Shown piece after piece: positions 52,666 through 62,482 of a DNA stretch of 64,000 bases. How positions within the stretch are numbered: position 1 is the stretch's first letter; every line of letters starts with the position of its first letter. The stretch covers positions 124,001 through 188,000 of the forward strand of contig CBDFKJ010000004.1 in assembly GCA_965248805.1 (NCBI GenBank), written 5' to 3'. Under the pieces are notes generated by a model that saw only the letters and a list, made by a program, of their open reading frames with translations, was not told the origin of the DNA and made no database searches. Both the position numbers and the translations under genes were made by a program. This DNA comes from CBDFKJ01 sp965248805 (lineage in GTDB: Bacteria > Pseudomonadota > Alphaproteobacteria > UBA6615).

Positions 52666-54789
52666 ATGACGCACGCTGACCGGGAAAGCCTGCCGGCCCA
52701 ATCCGTCGGCCAGAGTCGGCCAGAGACCGGGATGGTCGCCGGCGTGGTCTATGTCGTCGGCGTCGTCGTTTCGCTGGCACACATCTACTTCAACACCCTG
52801 GGCACGCTCTCGACGCTGACCCAGAACGCGCTGCATTTCGCCGGATTCGGACTGCTGTGCGCCCTCATCGTTCCCGGCATGCGCACTCGCGGCGCCCACA
52901 CGCGTGCGATGATGCTGGCAATCGATGCCACGGTCGGGCTGCTGGTCGCGGCGGCGGCCATTTTCATGATGCTGTCTGAGGATGCCATCTACGCCCGCGG
53001 CGTGCGCATGTCGCCGCTCGAGTGGGCCGGCGGCATCGTCCTGATCGTGGCGGCGATCGAGTTGACGCACGACGGGTTGGGTCATTCCCGCCCTTATCGT
53101 CCTAGCCCTTACCTACGTTACCTGGTGGGGCGGCTGGCTCTCGGGTGTCTTTCGCTTCGCCGGCCTGCAGCCGGAGACCATCCTGTTTCGCAGCATCTAC
53201 GGTGACGACGCGCTGTTCGGAACCATTGCGCGCATCTCGTCCACATATGTGATGATGTTTATCCTGTTCGGTGCCTTCCTGGTGCGCTCCGGTGCCGGCG
53301 AGTTCATCATCGACATCGCCCGCTGCATCGCCGGCCGTCTGATCGGCGGGCCCGGGTTCGTCGCGGTTCTGGCTTCAGGGCTGACGGGCACCATATCGGG
53401 CTCGGCCGTCGCCAACACCGTATCCACCGGCGTCATCACCATCCCGCTGATGAAGCGTGCCGGCTTCGACCCCAAGGTCGCCGGTGGGGTGGAGGCGGCG
53501 GCATCGACGGGTGGCCAGATCATGCCGCCGATCATGGGCGCCGGCGCCTTCGTGATGTCGACCTACACCCAGATCCCCTATCTCGACATCGTCGCCGTCG
53601 CGTTCCTGCCGGCCATCATGTACTTCCTGTCGGTCGCGTTCTTCGTGCGCATCGAGGCCAAGCGTCGGCGTGTGCGCCAAGTCGACGACGCGGCGCCGCG
53701 GTTGGCGACCGTCCTGAAACGCGGCGGCATCGCCTTCGTGTTGCCGGTCACTCTGCTCATCGTCCTTTTGGTACGAGGCTTCACGCCGACCTACGCCGCG
53801 GGTGTCGCCATTCTGGCCGTGATCGCGGCGTCGTGGCTGACGCCGCACCGAATGGGTGTGCGCGCCGTCCTCGATGCCCTGGCACTGGGCGCGCGAAATA
53901 TGGTCACGACCGCCGTTCTGCTGGTCGCGGTGGGCTTGATCGTCAACGTCATCGCCACGGACGGCATCGGCAACACGTTCTCGCTCATGATCTCGCAATG
54001 GGCCGACGGCAGCCTGCTGATTGCGCTGGTCCTGATCGCCTTGCGTCGCTGGTGCTGGGCATGGGGTTGCCCGTGACCGCGTCCTATATCGTGCTGGCGA
54101 CGCTGTCTGCGCCGGCGTTAAGCGCCATGATCGCGGAACTGCGGCTGGTCGACGTCATCGCCGCTGGGACGCTGCCGGATGAGGCCAAGGCGATCTTCAT
54201 GCTCGTTGCGCCGGAGAGCATCGCCGCCTTGGGATCGGCAATGAGCAATGGGGACGCGCTGGCACTGGTCAAGCTGGTGCCGGCCGACCTCATCAGCACA
54301 CTGCAGCAGCAAGCGCTCGCGCCTGCGGTGCTGACGATGTCGCTGCTGTCCGCGCACATGATCATCTTCTGGCTATCGCAGGACAGCAATATAACGCCGC
54401 CGGTTTGTCTGACCGCGTACGCCGCCGCCGCGATCGCCAAGACCAAGCCCATGGCTACGGGCTTCGCAGCCTGGAAGATCGCCAAGGCGCTCTATCTCAT
54501 ACCGATATTGTTCGCGTTCACACCGTTGCTCGGCGGTACGTTCTGGCAGGTCGCCGTCATATTTCTGTTCGGCTGTCTGGGGCTGTACGCATTCGCGGGC
54601 GCCCTCGACGGACATTGGGAGGCGCCACTGGGCCGGCCGCAACGACTGGTGTTGTTTTTCGCCGGCGCGGCGCTGTTCTGGCCCGACGCCCTGGCCGCAC
54701 AGCTGGCCGCGCTGGCGGTGGTGGCGGCATTGGTCTATGCCAATCTGCGGGTCGACCGGCGCAACCGCATCGTGGCCGATGCGGGGTGA
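52666..54789 (+). pseudogene. TRAP transporter fused permease, two small deletions
   Basis: Three frames together make a full fused TRAP permease of about 700 residues: a DctQ-like N-terminus (VVYVVGVVVSLAHIYFNTLG), GWVIPALIVLALTYVTWWGG, then DctM blocks GLTGTISGSAVANTVSTGVI and GAGAFVMSTYTQIPYLDI, and GMGLPVTASYIVLATLSAPAL to the C-terminus. The first break, near 53078, is explained by a missing CG in GCGCAC. The second, near 54045, is explained by a missing G. It is either inactivated recently or two sequence errors. The solute-binding protein upstream is intact. Confidence 0.85.
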
Positions 54790-54834
54790 GCGCAAGCGCA
54801 GCGCAGACGATCGGCGGCGACGGGAGCGAGCACT

Positions 54835-55530
54835 ATGGAGGGTCAATTCAAACCCGCCGATCGCATTTCGGTGGACGAGCGCAAGCGCGAGTGGGTCCGC
54901 TATTACTCGCAAAAGCGCATTCACGAGCAGCTGCTGCAGGTCTCGCTACTTGAAGGTCTGCCGGTCCATACGATCCTGGAGATCGGTCCCCACTATGGAT
55001 TGGTGACCGCCATGCTCGACAATGCGGGCTTCGCGGTGACGACCATGGACATGCAGCCGCGCAGTTTCGAGCGGCCCGATGTGCCGCACCTGCAAATGGA
55101 CCTGACCAGGATCGAGCCGGACAAGCTCGCCGGGTTCGATTGCATCATGTGCTGCGCGACGCTGGAACATATTCATTACCATCAGGCGCAGGCCGCGCTG
55201 GCGGCGTTTCGAGACTCCGGCGCCCGCTACATCCTGATCTCCGTCCCCTACCAGGGAACGCAGCTATTCTTTCAGCTCTATGGTAACCGACACACTCTGC
55301 GCCACCATTTCGCATTCAAGAAGCTGCGCTTCTTGCGCCGCTTCCGGTTCGACGAGCAGGACGACCCGTACGGCCACAAATGGGAGGTGGGTTACCGCGG
55401 CCACGCGCTCCTCCGATACGAGCAAATGCTGCGCGACAGCGGTCTGTCGATCTTCAGACGGGACTTCTCGTATCCCTCCTACGCGGTATTCCACTTGCTG
55501 GAGTCTGCGGCAGGCCGCACCGGCAAGTGA
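54835..55530 (+). CDS. Class I SAM-dependent methyltransferase
   Basis: This 231-residue protein has ILEIGPHYGLVTAMLDNAGF (SAM-binding motif I, about residues 43-62), VTTMDMQPRSFERPDV (acidic motif II) and FDCIMCCATLEHIHYHQAQA (post-motif region). The C-terminal part carries basic Arg-rich turns. The substrate is unknown. A GGGAGCGAG site precedes ATG 54835. It stands alone behind the TRAP permease. Confidence 0.85.
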   Translation: MEGQFKPADRISVDERKREWVRYYSQKRIHEQLLQVSLLEGLPVHTILEIGPHYGLVTAMLDNAGFAVTTMDMQPRSFERPDVPHLQMDLTRIEPDKLAGFDCIMCCATLEHIHYHQAQAALAAFRDSGARYILISVPYQGTQLFFQLYGNRHTLRHHFAFKKLRFLRRFRFDEQDDPYGHKWEVGYRGHALLRYEQMLRDSGLSIFRRDFSYPSYAVFHLLESAAGRTGK

Positions 55531-55725
55531 TCGCGGGGAGCGCGCCTGGGCCAAACAAAGAGCTTGAAATTGCCCGCCGCAATGTTCAACTCAAATTCGA
55601 TCAGTCTCTGCTTCGGCGAGTGTTGCCGATCCGCCGCTGGCGCTCGAACCACCGTCCCGTAAGCCGTGATTGCCCCGGCGCGCGTAGGATCTGCGCACGT
55701 CTCGCTAGGACTCCAGGAGGCCAAT

Positions 55726-55929
55726 GTGACTCAAGGCACCGTCAAGTGGTTTAACCCGACCAAGGGTTTTGGTTTCATCGTTCCGGATGATGGGTCGAAA
55801 GACGTCTTCGTCCATATTACGGCCGTCGAGCGCGCCGGATTGAATTCGCTGCAGGAAGGACAGAAGGTTTCGTTCGAACTCGCCACCGAGCGTGGGCGAA
55901 CGGCAGCCGTCGATCTCAAAGCCGAGTAA
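55726..55929 (+). CDS. cspA: Cold-shock protein (CspA family)
   Basis: This 67-residue single cold-shock domain reads TQGTVKWFNPTKGFGFIVP with RNA-binding KGFGFI (RNP1) and VFVHI (RNP2). It binds single-stranded RNA and can melt secondary structure. The GTG at 55726 is preceded by a full AGGAGG seven bases away. A longer in-frame reading back to 55666 is unlike the family. A long leader (from about 55531) with no gene and a strong hairpin behind it are typical of cold-shock genes. Confidence 0.95.
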   Translation: MTQGTVKWFNPTKGFGFIVPDDGSKDVFVHITAVERAGLNSLQEGQKVSFELATERGRTAAVDLKAE

Positions 55930-55981
55930 CCTGCCCCGTCGCTTCCGTGCCTGGCATGGGCGGGGGCGGTCGCACCAACGT

Positions 55982-56014
55982 GTACGGCGGCCCACGGGCC
56001 GCCGTACTGTTTCG
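55982..56014 (+). terminator. Intrinsic terminator behind the cold-shock gene
   Basis: An 11-bp perfect stem GTACGGCGGCC / GGCCGCCGTAC (55982-55992, 55997-56007) has a four-base CACG loop and is followed by TGTTTCG. It is the strongest hairpin seen in the window and lies 53 bases behind the cspA stop. Confidence 0.75.
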
Positions 56015-56095
56015 ATGGCGTCGCGATCGCCTCGCCACAGGCGCCTTGTCGCTCTAGACTGAGCGGCGACGAGACAAAGCGGCCCCCGGCGACCC

Positions 56096-57625
56096 GTGCA
56101 CCAAGCCTCCACGATCACGAACTTGTTAGCACGCGGCGCCGACAGTGCGGTGGCGGTCCTGTCGCCCGTCGGCGATGCGCCGCCGCTGACCTACTCCGCC
56201 TTGCGCCGGCTGTCGGCCGGCACCGTGTCCGGCCTCAACAAGGCCGGCATCGGCCGCGGCCATCGCCTCGCCATTGTGTTGCCCAACGGGCCGCTGATGG
56301 CGACCGCATTCCTCACCGTGGCCCAGTGCGCCACCACCGCACCCCTCAATTCCGCCTATACCGAGGTCGAGTTCCGCTTCTATCTGGAAGATCTCGGCTG
56401 CAAGGCTTTGCTGGTCCAAATGGGCGACAGCTCGCCGGCGGTTGCCGCGGCGGCCGCGCTCGGCATTCCGGTGATCGAGCTGCGGCCGAACGACCCAGCC
56501 GGCTGCGGCGCGTTCACGCTGCCGGAAATGCGCATCGGCGAGCCGATAGAGCGCGGCGATTTGACCCCCGACGACGTGGTGCTGGTGCTGCACACTTCCG
56601 GTACGACCTCGCGACCGAAAATCGTCCCGCTGACGCACGGCAACGTCACGGCATCGGCGCGACACATCGTCGCCACGCTTGCGCTGACCCACGCCGACCG
56701 CTGCCTCAATATCATGCCGCTGTTCCACATCCATGGGCTAATGGCCGCGGTGCTGGCGAGCATGGCTGCAGGCGCCAGCATCGCCTGTGCGCCCGGGTTC
56801 GATGCGCTACGGTTCGGCAGTTGGCTCGCGGCGAGCGCGCCGAGTTGGTACACCGCGGTGCCGACGATGCATCGGGCCATCCTTGCCCGTGCCGCCCGCA
56901 ATCGCGAAATTGTCGCGGCCTCCCGCTTGCGCTTGATCCGCTCGTCCTCGGCGTCGCTGCCGCCGCAAGTGATGGCGGCGCTCGAGGAAACGTTTCACTG
57001 CCCGGTGATCGAGTCCTACGGCATGACCGAGGCCGCGCACCAGATGACCAGCAACCCCTTGCCGCCGGCGGCGCGCAAGCCCGGCACCGTCGGCCGCGGC
57101 GCCGGGCCCGAGGTCGCGGTGATTGGTGCTGGCGATACGTTCGTTGCCGCCGGCGAGACTGGCGAAGTGGTGATTCGCGGGCCGAACGTGACGCCGGGCT
57201 ATGAGAGCAACCCGGAGGCCAACGCCGCCGGCTTCACCGACGGCTGGTTTCGCACCGGCGACCAGGGCGTGATCGACGCGGATGGCTACCTCACCATCAC
57301 CGGACGCTTGAAGGAGCTGATCAACCGCGGCGGCGAGAAGATCAGTCCGCGCGAGGTCGACGAAGTGCTGCTGGATCACGCCGCCGTGGCGCAGGCCGTA
57401 ACCTTCGCCCTGCCGCATCCCAAGCTCGGCGAGGACGTGGCGGCGGCGATCGTGTTGAAGGACGGCGCTGAGGCCAGCGAACGCGAGCTCAGGGACTTCG
57501 CCGCCGGGCGTCTGGCCCCGTTCAAGGTGCCGCGCAAAATCGTGCTGGTCGGCGAGATTCCCAAGGGACCGACCGGCAAGTTACAGCGCATCGGCCTGGC
57601 GCAGAAATTGGGGCTCGCCGCGTGA
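56096..57625 (+). CDS. AMP-dependent acyl-CoA/oxalyl-CoA-type synthetase
   Basis: This 509-residue adenylate-forming enzyme has LHTSGTTSRPKIVPLTHGN (phosphate loop, about residue 165), NIMPLFHIHGLMAA, SYGMTEAAHQMTSNP (adenine motif), DGWFRTGDQGVIDADGYL and the hinge GRLKELINRGGEKISPREV. The catalytic Lys lies in KGPTGKLQR near the end. The FHIHG and ESYGMTEA context resembles oxalyl-CoA synthetases and other small-acid ligases. The GTG at 56096 has only a weak ribosome site. The stop overlaps the next GTG. Confidence 0.85.
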   Translation: MHQASTITNLLARGADSAVAVLSPVGDAPPLTYSALRRLSAGTVSGLNKAGIGRGHRLAIVLPNGPLMATAFLTVAQCATTAPLNSAYTEVEFRFYLEDLGCKALLVQMGDSSPAVAAAAALGIPVIELRPNDPAGCGAFTLPEMRIGEPIERGDLTPDDVVLVLHTSGTTSRPKIVPLTHGNVTASARHIVATLALTHADRCLNIMPLFHIHGLMAAVLASMAAGASIACAPGFDALRFGSWLAASAPSWYTAVPTMHRAILARAARNREIVAASRLRLIRSSSASLPPQVMAALEETFHCPVIESYGMTEAAHQMTSNPLPPAARKPGTVGRGAGPEVAVIGAGDTFVAAGETGEVVIRGPNVTPGYESNPEANAAGFTDGWFRTGDQGVIDADGYLTITGRLKELINRGGEKISPREVDEVLLDHAAVAQAVTFALPHPKLGEDVAAAIVLKDGAEASERELRDFAAGRLAPFKVPRKIVLVGEIPKGPTGKLQRIGLAQKLGLAA

Positions 57626-58644
57626 GCGCACGTGACGATGCTTGCTGGGTGGTGACGCCCGGTCACGCCGGCATGGAAAATCAGGCGGTGGGTCTCGCCG
57701 AGGCCGTGGGCCTGCCGTTCGCGGTCAAGCGCGTGCGCCCGCGGCCGCCTTGGACGTGGTTGCCGGTTGGGACTTGGCCGGCGCCGCTGCGCGCGCTCGA
57801 TGGGTCGAGCGATCGCCTGGCACCGCCGTGGCCGGATCTGCTGATCGCCGCCGGGCGGCGCAGCATCCCGTATGCCTTGCATGTCGGCCGCGCCAGCCGC
57901 AGCGCGACGTTCACCGTGTATGTGCAAGACCCGCGCATCCGTCCCGACCGATTTGATTTGGTTGCGGCCCCGCGCCACGACCGCATCAGCGGCGAAAATG
58001 TGACCGAGACCATCGGTGCCCTGCATCGCGTGACGCCGCGCCGACTTGCCGATGAGGCCGCGCGCATCGCCCCGGCGCTGTCGTCGGTGCCAAAGCCACG
58101 AGTCGCCGTGCTGATCGGCGGCAGCAACAGCTGTTATCGGATGACGACGGACCGCGTGCGCGACCTCGCGCAGTCGCTGAAGGCCATGGCCGAACGCGAC
58201 GGTGCCGGACTGCTGGTGACACCGTCACGACGCACTGGCGCCCAGAATCTGGGCGTGCTCGAAGCCGAACTGGCGGACGTGCCGGCTTTGATCTGGGATT
58301 TCCAGAGCGACAATCCGTATTTTGGCTATCTCGGCCTGGCCGATGCCGTCGTCGTCACCTGCGACTCGGTGTCCATGGTTTCGGAGGCGTGCGCGACCGG
58401 CAAGCCGGTGATGGTGGCCGAACTCGACGACGGCAACCGCAAATTCACCGCGTTCCATGCGGCCTTGCGCGCGGCGGGCTACACGCGGCCGTTTCGCGGC
58501 CAGTTGGAGACGTGGGCGACGCGCCCTCTCGATGACACTGGCCGGGTGGCGGCGGAGGTGCGCCGGCGCATGTCGGCTGGTCGCGCCGCTGATGCAAGCG
58601 CCGCTACCGGCGCCGCACTGTCCACGGCGCCACGGCGAACATGA
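57622..58644 (+). CDS. ELM1/DUF1022-family protein
   Basis: This 340-residue protein resembles plant ELM1 (mitochondrial fission protein) relatives that are widespread in alphaproteobacteria. Features are VVTPGHAGMENQAVGLAEA at the N-terminus, VAVLIGGSNSCYRMT in the middle, and VVVTCDSVSMVSEACATGKPVMV with LIWDFQSDNPYFGYLGLAD near the end. Its fold is glycosyltransferase-like (GT-B); the bacterial function is not known. It overlaps the synthetase end by four bases (GTGA) and the reductase start by four (ATGA). Confidence 0.85.
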   Translation: MSARDDACWVVTPGHAGMENQAVGLAEAVGLPFAVKRVRPRPPWTWLPVGTWPAPLRALDGSSDRLAPPWPDLLIAAGRRSIPYALHVGRASRSATFTVYVQDPRIRPDRFDLVAAPRHDRISGENVTETIGALHRVTPRRLADEAARIAPALSSVPKPRVAVLIGGSNSCYRMTTDRVRDLAQSLKAMAERDGAGLLVTPSRRTGAQNLGVLEAELADVPALIWDFQSDNPYFGYLGLADAVVVTCDSVSMVSEACATGKPVMVAELDDGNRKFTAFHAALRAAGYTRPFRGQLETWATRPLDDTGRVAAEVRRRMSAGRAADASAATGAALSTAPRRT

Positions 58645-59621
58645 AGGTCTGTATCTACGGCGCCGGTGCCATCGGCGGCTTCCTGGCCGCAAAGCTGGCC
58701 CAATCCGACGTCGAGGTGTCGTGCATCGCGCGCGGGCCCCATCTGGCGGCGATGCGCGAGAACGGACTGACGGTCCGAAGCGGTGATGAGGAGATCAGTA
58801 CGCGCGTCGTCTGCACCGACGATCCGACGACCTTGGGGCCACAGGACTTCGTGATCATGACGCTTAAGGTACCGTCGGCGGCGGCGGTCGCCGATCGCAT
58901 GGCCCCGCTACTTGGCGCCGACACGGCCGTCGTCACGGCTCAGAATGGCGTGCCCTGGTGGTACTTCTACGGCCACGGCGGCGCGCATGACGGGCGGCGG
59001 CTGGTGACTGTCGATCCCGGCGGCCGGCAATGGGAGCTGATCGGCCCCGAGCGCGCCATCGGCTGCGTCGTCTACCCGGCGGCCGAAGTGGTGGCGCCCG
59101 GCGTTATCGCGCACCTCTACGGCAATCGCTTCATGCTCGGCGAGCCTGACGGCAGCCGGTCAGAACGCGTACGTGCCTTGAGCGAGCGGCTGACCGGTGC
59201 GGGCCTGAAGGCGCCGGTGCGGCCACGCATTCGCGACGACATCTGGCTCAAACTGTGGGGCAATGTCAGCTTCAACCCGGTCAGCGCGCTCACGCACGCG
59301 ACGCTGGTGAAGCTTGCCACCGAGCCCGGCGTGCGCGCGGTAATCGCCGCCATGATGGTCGAGGCCCAGGCGGTGGGAGAGGCGCTCGGCGTCAAGTTCT
59401 CGGTCGACATCGACACCCGCATCGGCTGGGCCGCCGACGTCGGGGCGCACAAGACCTCGATGCTGCAGGATCTGGAGCGCGGCCGGGCGATAGAAATCGA
59501 CGCGCTGGTCAGCGCGGTGCAGGAAATGGCGCGGCTCTGTGACATCGCCACGCCTGCGATCGACACGGTCTTGGCGCTGGTGAAGCAACGCGCACGGGAA
59601 GCCGGCTGCTACGACGGCTGA
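58641..59621 (+). CDS. 2-dehydropantoate 2-reductase family protein
   Basis: This 326-residue oxidoreductase has the N-terminal NADP-binding MKVCIYGAGAIGGFLAAKL, TAQNGVPWWYFYGHGG, and KLWGNVSFNPVSALTHATL with the active-site Lys/Asn/Ser pattern of the ApbA/PanE family. The insert around VDPGGRQWELIGPERAIGCV is longer than in classical PanE, so it may reduce another keto acid. It is the third gene of the overlapping operon and converges on murQ with 13 bases of overlap. Confidence 0.85.
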   Translation: MKVCIYGAGAIGGFLAAKLAQSDVEVSCIARGPHLAAMRENGLTVRSGDEEISTRVVCTDDPTTLGPQDFVIMTLKVPSAAAVADRMAPLLGADTAVVTAQNGVPWWYFYGHGGAHDGRRLVTVDPGGRQWELIGPERAIGCVVYPAAEVVAPGVIAHLYGNRFMLGEPDGSRSERVRALSERLTGAGLKAPVRPRIRDDIWLKLWGNVSFNPVSALTHATLVKLATEPGVRAVIAAMMVEAQAVGEALGVKFSVDIDTRIGWAADVGAHKTSMLQDLERGRAIEIDALVSAVQEMARLCDIATPAIDTVLALVKQRAREAGCYDG

Positions 59622-60493
59622 GACCCTAGCGCCGCGCGCAGGTCGCCGTCGTTTGCTTCCAACAACGTCCGCCCCGTCTCGGCAGTCATGCCCTTGGCAA
59701 TCAGCACCGCCAGCTTTACATGGCCGTTCGCGGCGCTCAGCGCACTCTGCGCGGCAACGTCGTCGACGCGCGCAATGTCCTTGACCATCTCCAGCGAGCG
59801 CCGCCGCAGCTTGTCGCTGGTCGCGACCACGTCGACCATGCGTCCATCGTAGACGCGGCCGAGTCGGATCATCACCAGTGTCGACAGCATGTTGAGCGCC
59901 ACCTTTTGCGCCGTGCCGGCCTTCATGCGGGTGGAGCCGGCGATCGATTCGGCACCGGTGTCGAGCAGTACCGGCAGGTCGGCGGCGGCAAGCAGGTCAG
60001 CGTCGGGATTGTTGGCGATGCCGACCGTCAGCGCGCCGGCGGCCCTGGCCGAGCGCACGGCGGCGATCGCATAGGGCGTGCGGCCACTGGCGCTGACCGC
60101 GATCAGTGCGTCGTCTTCGCCGATCGACTCGGATGCAACGGCGGCCGCGGCGGCGTCCCCGTCATCCTCCGCGCCCTCGATCGCGCTCAGCAGTGCGTCG
60201 GCGCCGCCGGCGATCAGGAAACAGAGCCGTTCGCGCGGCCAGCCGAACGTGGGCATCAATTCGACCGCGTCCTGCACCGCGAGGCGCGCCGAGGTGCCGG
60301 CACCGGCCAGCGCCAGCCTGCCGCCGGCGCGCAAGCACTCAGCGACCCCTTCAGCGGCATCACGCAGGGCCGGTATCGCCGTGCGCACCGCCGCGACGCT
60401 GGCCAGGTTGGCCTCGGCCAGCGCCTCCAGGATCTCGCGATCGTCCCACGCCTCGATGCCGCGGAAGCGCTTCGACAGGGCTTCGGTCTGCAT
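59609..60493 (-). CDS. murQ: N-acetylmuramic acid 6-phosphate etherase
   Basis: This 294-residue SIS-domain enzyme has RLALAGAGTSARLAVQDAVEL (sugar-phosphate loop with the catalytic Glu in the following helix), LIAVSASGRTPYAIAAV and GAESIAGSTRMKAGTAQKVAL, all MurQ signatures. It removes the lactyl ether from MurNAc-6-phosphate to give GlcNAc-6-phosphate. It lies four bases behind the serine hydrolase gene and near a kinase and nagA, which supply and consume its substrates. Confidence 0.93.
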   Translation of the reverse strand: MQTEALSKRFRGIEAWDDREILEALAEANLASVAAVRTAIPALRDAAEGVAECLRAGGRLALAGAGTSARLAVQDAVELMPTFGWPRERLCFLIAGGADALLSAIEGAEDDGDAAAAAVASESIGEDDALIAVSASGRTPYAIAAVRSARAAGALTVGIANNPDADLLAAADLPVLLDTGAESIAGSTRMKAGTAQKVALNMLSTLVMIRLGRVYDGRMVDVVATSDKLRRRSLEMVKDIARVDDVAAQSALSAANGHVKLAVLIAKGMTAETGRTLLEANDGDLRAALGSQPS

Positions 60494-60497
60494 GCGT

Positions 60498-61496
60498 CTA
60501 CCTCGCGATCGCTTCGCCTACACTACGGCGCAACGCCTCGATCGACGGTGTGCGCTCGGGGCTGGGATGCACGCGGTTGGTCAGAAGCGTCCAGCCGTGG
60601 CCGCGTGCGAAGTCGAGCCAGAGGCCGGTGCCTGTGAAGCCGGTATGGCCCAGGGTAGCATCCGAGCAGGCTTGACCCCCGCTCCAGTTCGGATGCTTGA
60701 GTACCCAGCCCAAAGCGCGCGTGTCCGTATGCGGCCGGCGCAGTTCGCTCATCGACTCAGCGCTCAACAGATCGCCGACCAGCATGCCGTGTGCGAAGTC
60801 CAGCACACCGGCGATGGTCCCGAACAGGCCGGCGTGACCGGCTGCGCCGCCCAGCGCGAAGGCGCGTTCGTCGTGCACCTCGCCACGCAGCACGCGCCCG
60901 CGCCAGGAGCAGTCCTCGGTCGCCACCGTTTGATCCGGCGGCGGATGAAACCCGAGTCCGGGCGGCGTGGCGAACCGGTCGAGCGGTTTTTCGTGGATAC
61001 GTTCGAGCATGATGCCGAGCAGGATATAGCCGATGTCGGAATAGACGGGCTCGCCGAGCTGCCACTGGCAGCGCACGACGCGCGCGCGCAGTTCGTCGGC
61101 ATCATCGCACCAATGCTGGAATGGCGCGAATGGTTCGAAGCCGGCCTGGTGGATCAAGATCTGGCGCAGTGTCAGGCGGCCGACGTCAGCGTCGATTTCC
61201 GGCAGGAAGCGCGCCAACGGGTCGTCGAGGTCGAGCTCACCCGCCTGGCGCAGGTGCAGCACTTCGGTGACGGTGAGCATGACCTTGGTCAGGCTCGCCA
61301 GATCGAACCACATGTCTTGCCGCAGCGCGATCGTATCGGGTGCCCATTGCGCCGACCCGGCGATCGCGATCGCCGATCGCCCGCTGGCGTCGACCACGCC
61401 AACCGCGGCACCCGGCACCAGGCGTTGGGCCGTCGCATCCTCGATGAGACGCCGCGCACCACCCAGCCCGATTTCCGATGTCTTCGTTAACACCAC
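60498..61496 (-). CDS. Serine hydrolase (beta-lactamase/AmiE-like)
   Basis: This ~332-residue protein of the class C beta-lactamase fold has the nucleophile motif SLTK (in WFDLASLTKVM), YSD (in VYSDIGYILLG) and HTG (in LGHTGFTGTG). In the murein-salvage cluster of Bacillus a gene of this fold (YbbE/AmiE) removes peptides from MurNAc. The same job is likely here beside murQ and a NamZ-type gene. The start is uncertain: GTG 61496 or 61493 keeps it clear of the divergent kinase gene, while ATG 61586 would overlap that gene. Confidence 0.78.
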   Translation of the reverse strand: MVLTKTSEIGLGGARRLIEDATAQRLVPGAAVGVVDASGRSAIAIAGSAQWAPDTIALRQDMWFDLASLTKVMLTVTEVLHLRQAGELDLDDPLARFLPEIDADVGRLTLRQILIHQAGFEPFAPFQHWCDDADELRARVVRCQWQLGEPVYSDIGYILLGIMLERIHEKPLDRFATPPGLGFHPPPDQTVATEDCSWRGRVLRGEVHDERAFALGGAAGHAGLFGTIAGVLDFAHGMLVGDLLSAESMSELRRPHTDTRALGWVLKHPNWSGGQACSDATLGHTGFTGTGLWLDFARGHGWTLLTNRVHPSPERTPSIEALRRSVGEAIAR

Positions 61497-61579
61497 GTCA
61501 GTATAGCGAACAAATGCGATGGATTCGTTGACCGGCGTGACCGCCGGGACAATGGTTCGGCGCGGCCAATGATAGGGCG

Positions 61580-62482
61580 ATGACATCTGCGATCTACATC
61601 GCGGTCGACGGCGGTGCCAGCGCCACGCGCATTCGTGTCGCCGACGACCATGGCGCCGTCCGTGCGCAGTGCCAGGCCGGGCCGACGTCATTGACGTTGC
61701 GGGGACCTGCCGCCTGGGAGGAGATCCTGGGCGCGCTCGCCGATCATGGTGTCACCGACGCCGAACTGCGCCACGCCCACTGCGCTCTCGGGCTGGCCGG
61801 CGCCAACGACGAACGGCAGTGCAGGGACTTCCTTGCGGCCGCGCCAAAACTCGCGTCGTTGATCGTCGCTACCGACGCCTACACGTCGGTGTTGGGTGCG
61901 CACGCAGGCGCGCCGGGCGCCGTGGTGGCGGTTGGCACCGGCAGCGTCGGCTGTCGACTCTTGGACAGCGGTCCGGTGCGACTCGTCGGGGGTTGGGGGT
62001 TCCCGGTCGGCGATGAGGGCGGCGGCGCCTGGCTGGGATGGCGGGCGATCACCGATGCCCTGCGGACGCGCGATCGCGGCGCGACAGCCACGCCACTGAA
62101 CGAGGCCGTCTTTGCACAGTGCGGCCACGATCGCGCGTCTCTTCTGGATTGGTTGAAAGACGCGACCTCGACGCGGTACGCTGAACTGGCGCCGCTGGTG
62201 CTCGACCACGCCCGCGGCGGCGACCGGAGCGCGTTGTCGCTCGTCACAGCAGCCGGCATGGAGATTGATCGACTTGCACTCGGACTGGACCCGTCGCGCA
62301 CCGCACCTTTGGCGCTGACCGGGGGACTCGGCTTGCCGCTCGCAGCCTATCTTCCCGAAGAGCTGAACCAATGGGTACGGCCGGCACAGGGCGATACCCT
62401 CGACGGGGCGATGTTGCTGGCGCGCGGCGACGCTCCTCCTGAAAGCCTGTTGGACCCATGCGTCTCGACGGCCACATCCTGA
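61580..62482 (+). CDS. BadF-family N-acetylhexosamine kinase
   Basis: This 300-residue ATPase of the ASKHA fold has phosphate loop 1 IAVDGGASATRIRVAD, HCALGLAGANDE, phosphate loop 2 VVAVGTGSVGCRL, GWGFPVGDEGGGAWLGW and the adenosine segment LALTGGLGLPLA. The group includes GlcNAc kinases and MurK, which phosphorylates both MurNAc and GlcNAc. Neighbours murQ and nagA make both plausible. It diverges from the hydrolase gene and overlaps nagA by 25 bases. Confidence 0.87.
   Translation: MTSAIYIAVDGGASATRIRVADDHGAVRAQCQAGPTSLTLRGPAAWEEILGALADHGVTDAELRHAHCALGLAGANDERQCRDFLAAAPKLASLIVATDAYTSVLGAHAGAPGAVVAVGTGSVGCRLLDSGPVRLVGGWGFPVGDEGGGAWLGWRAITDALRTRDRGATATPLNEAVFAQCGHDRASLLDWLKDATSTRYAELAPLVLDHARGGDRSALSLVTAAGMEIDRLALGLDPSRTAPLALTGGLGLPLAAYLPEELNQWVRPAQGDTLDGAMLLARGDAPPESLLDPCVSTATS

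Noticed and set aside
60078..61490. Plus-strand frame of 470 codons opposite murQ and the serine hydrolase
   Set aside because: It spans two well-supported genes on the other strand and has shadow-like composition.
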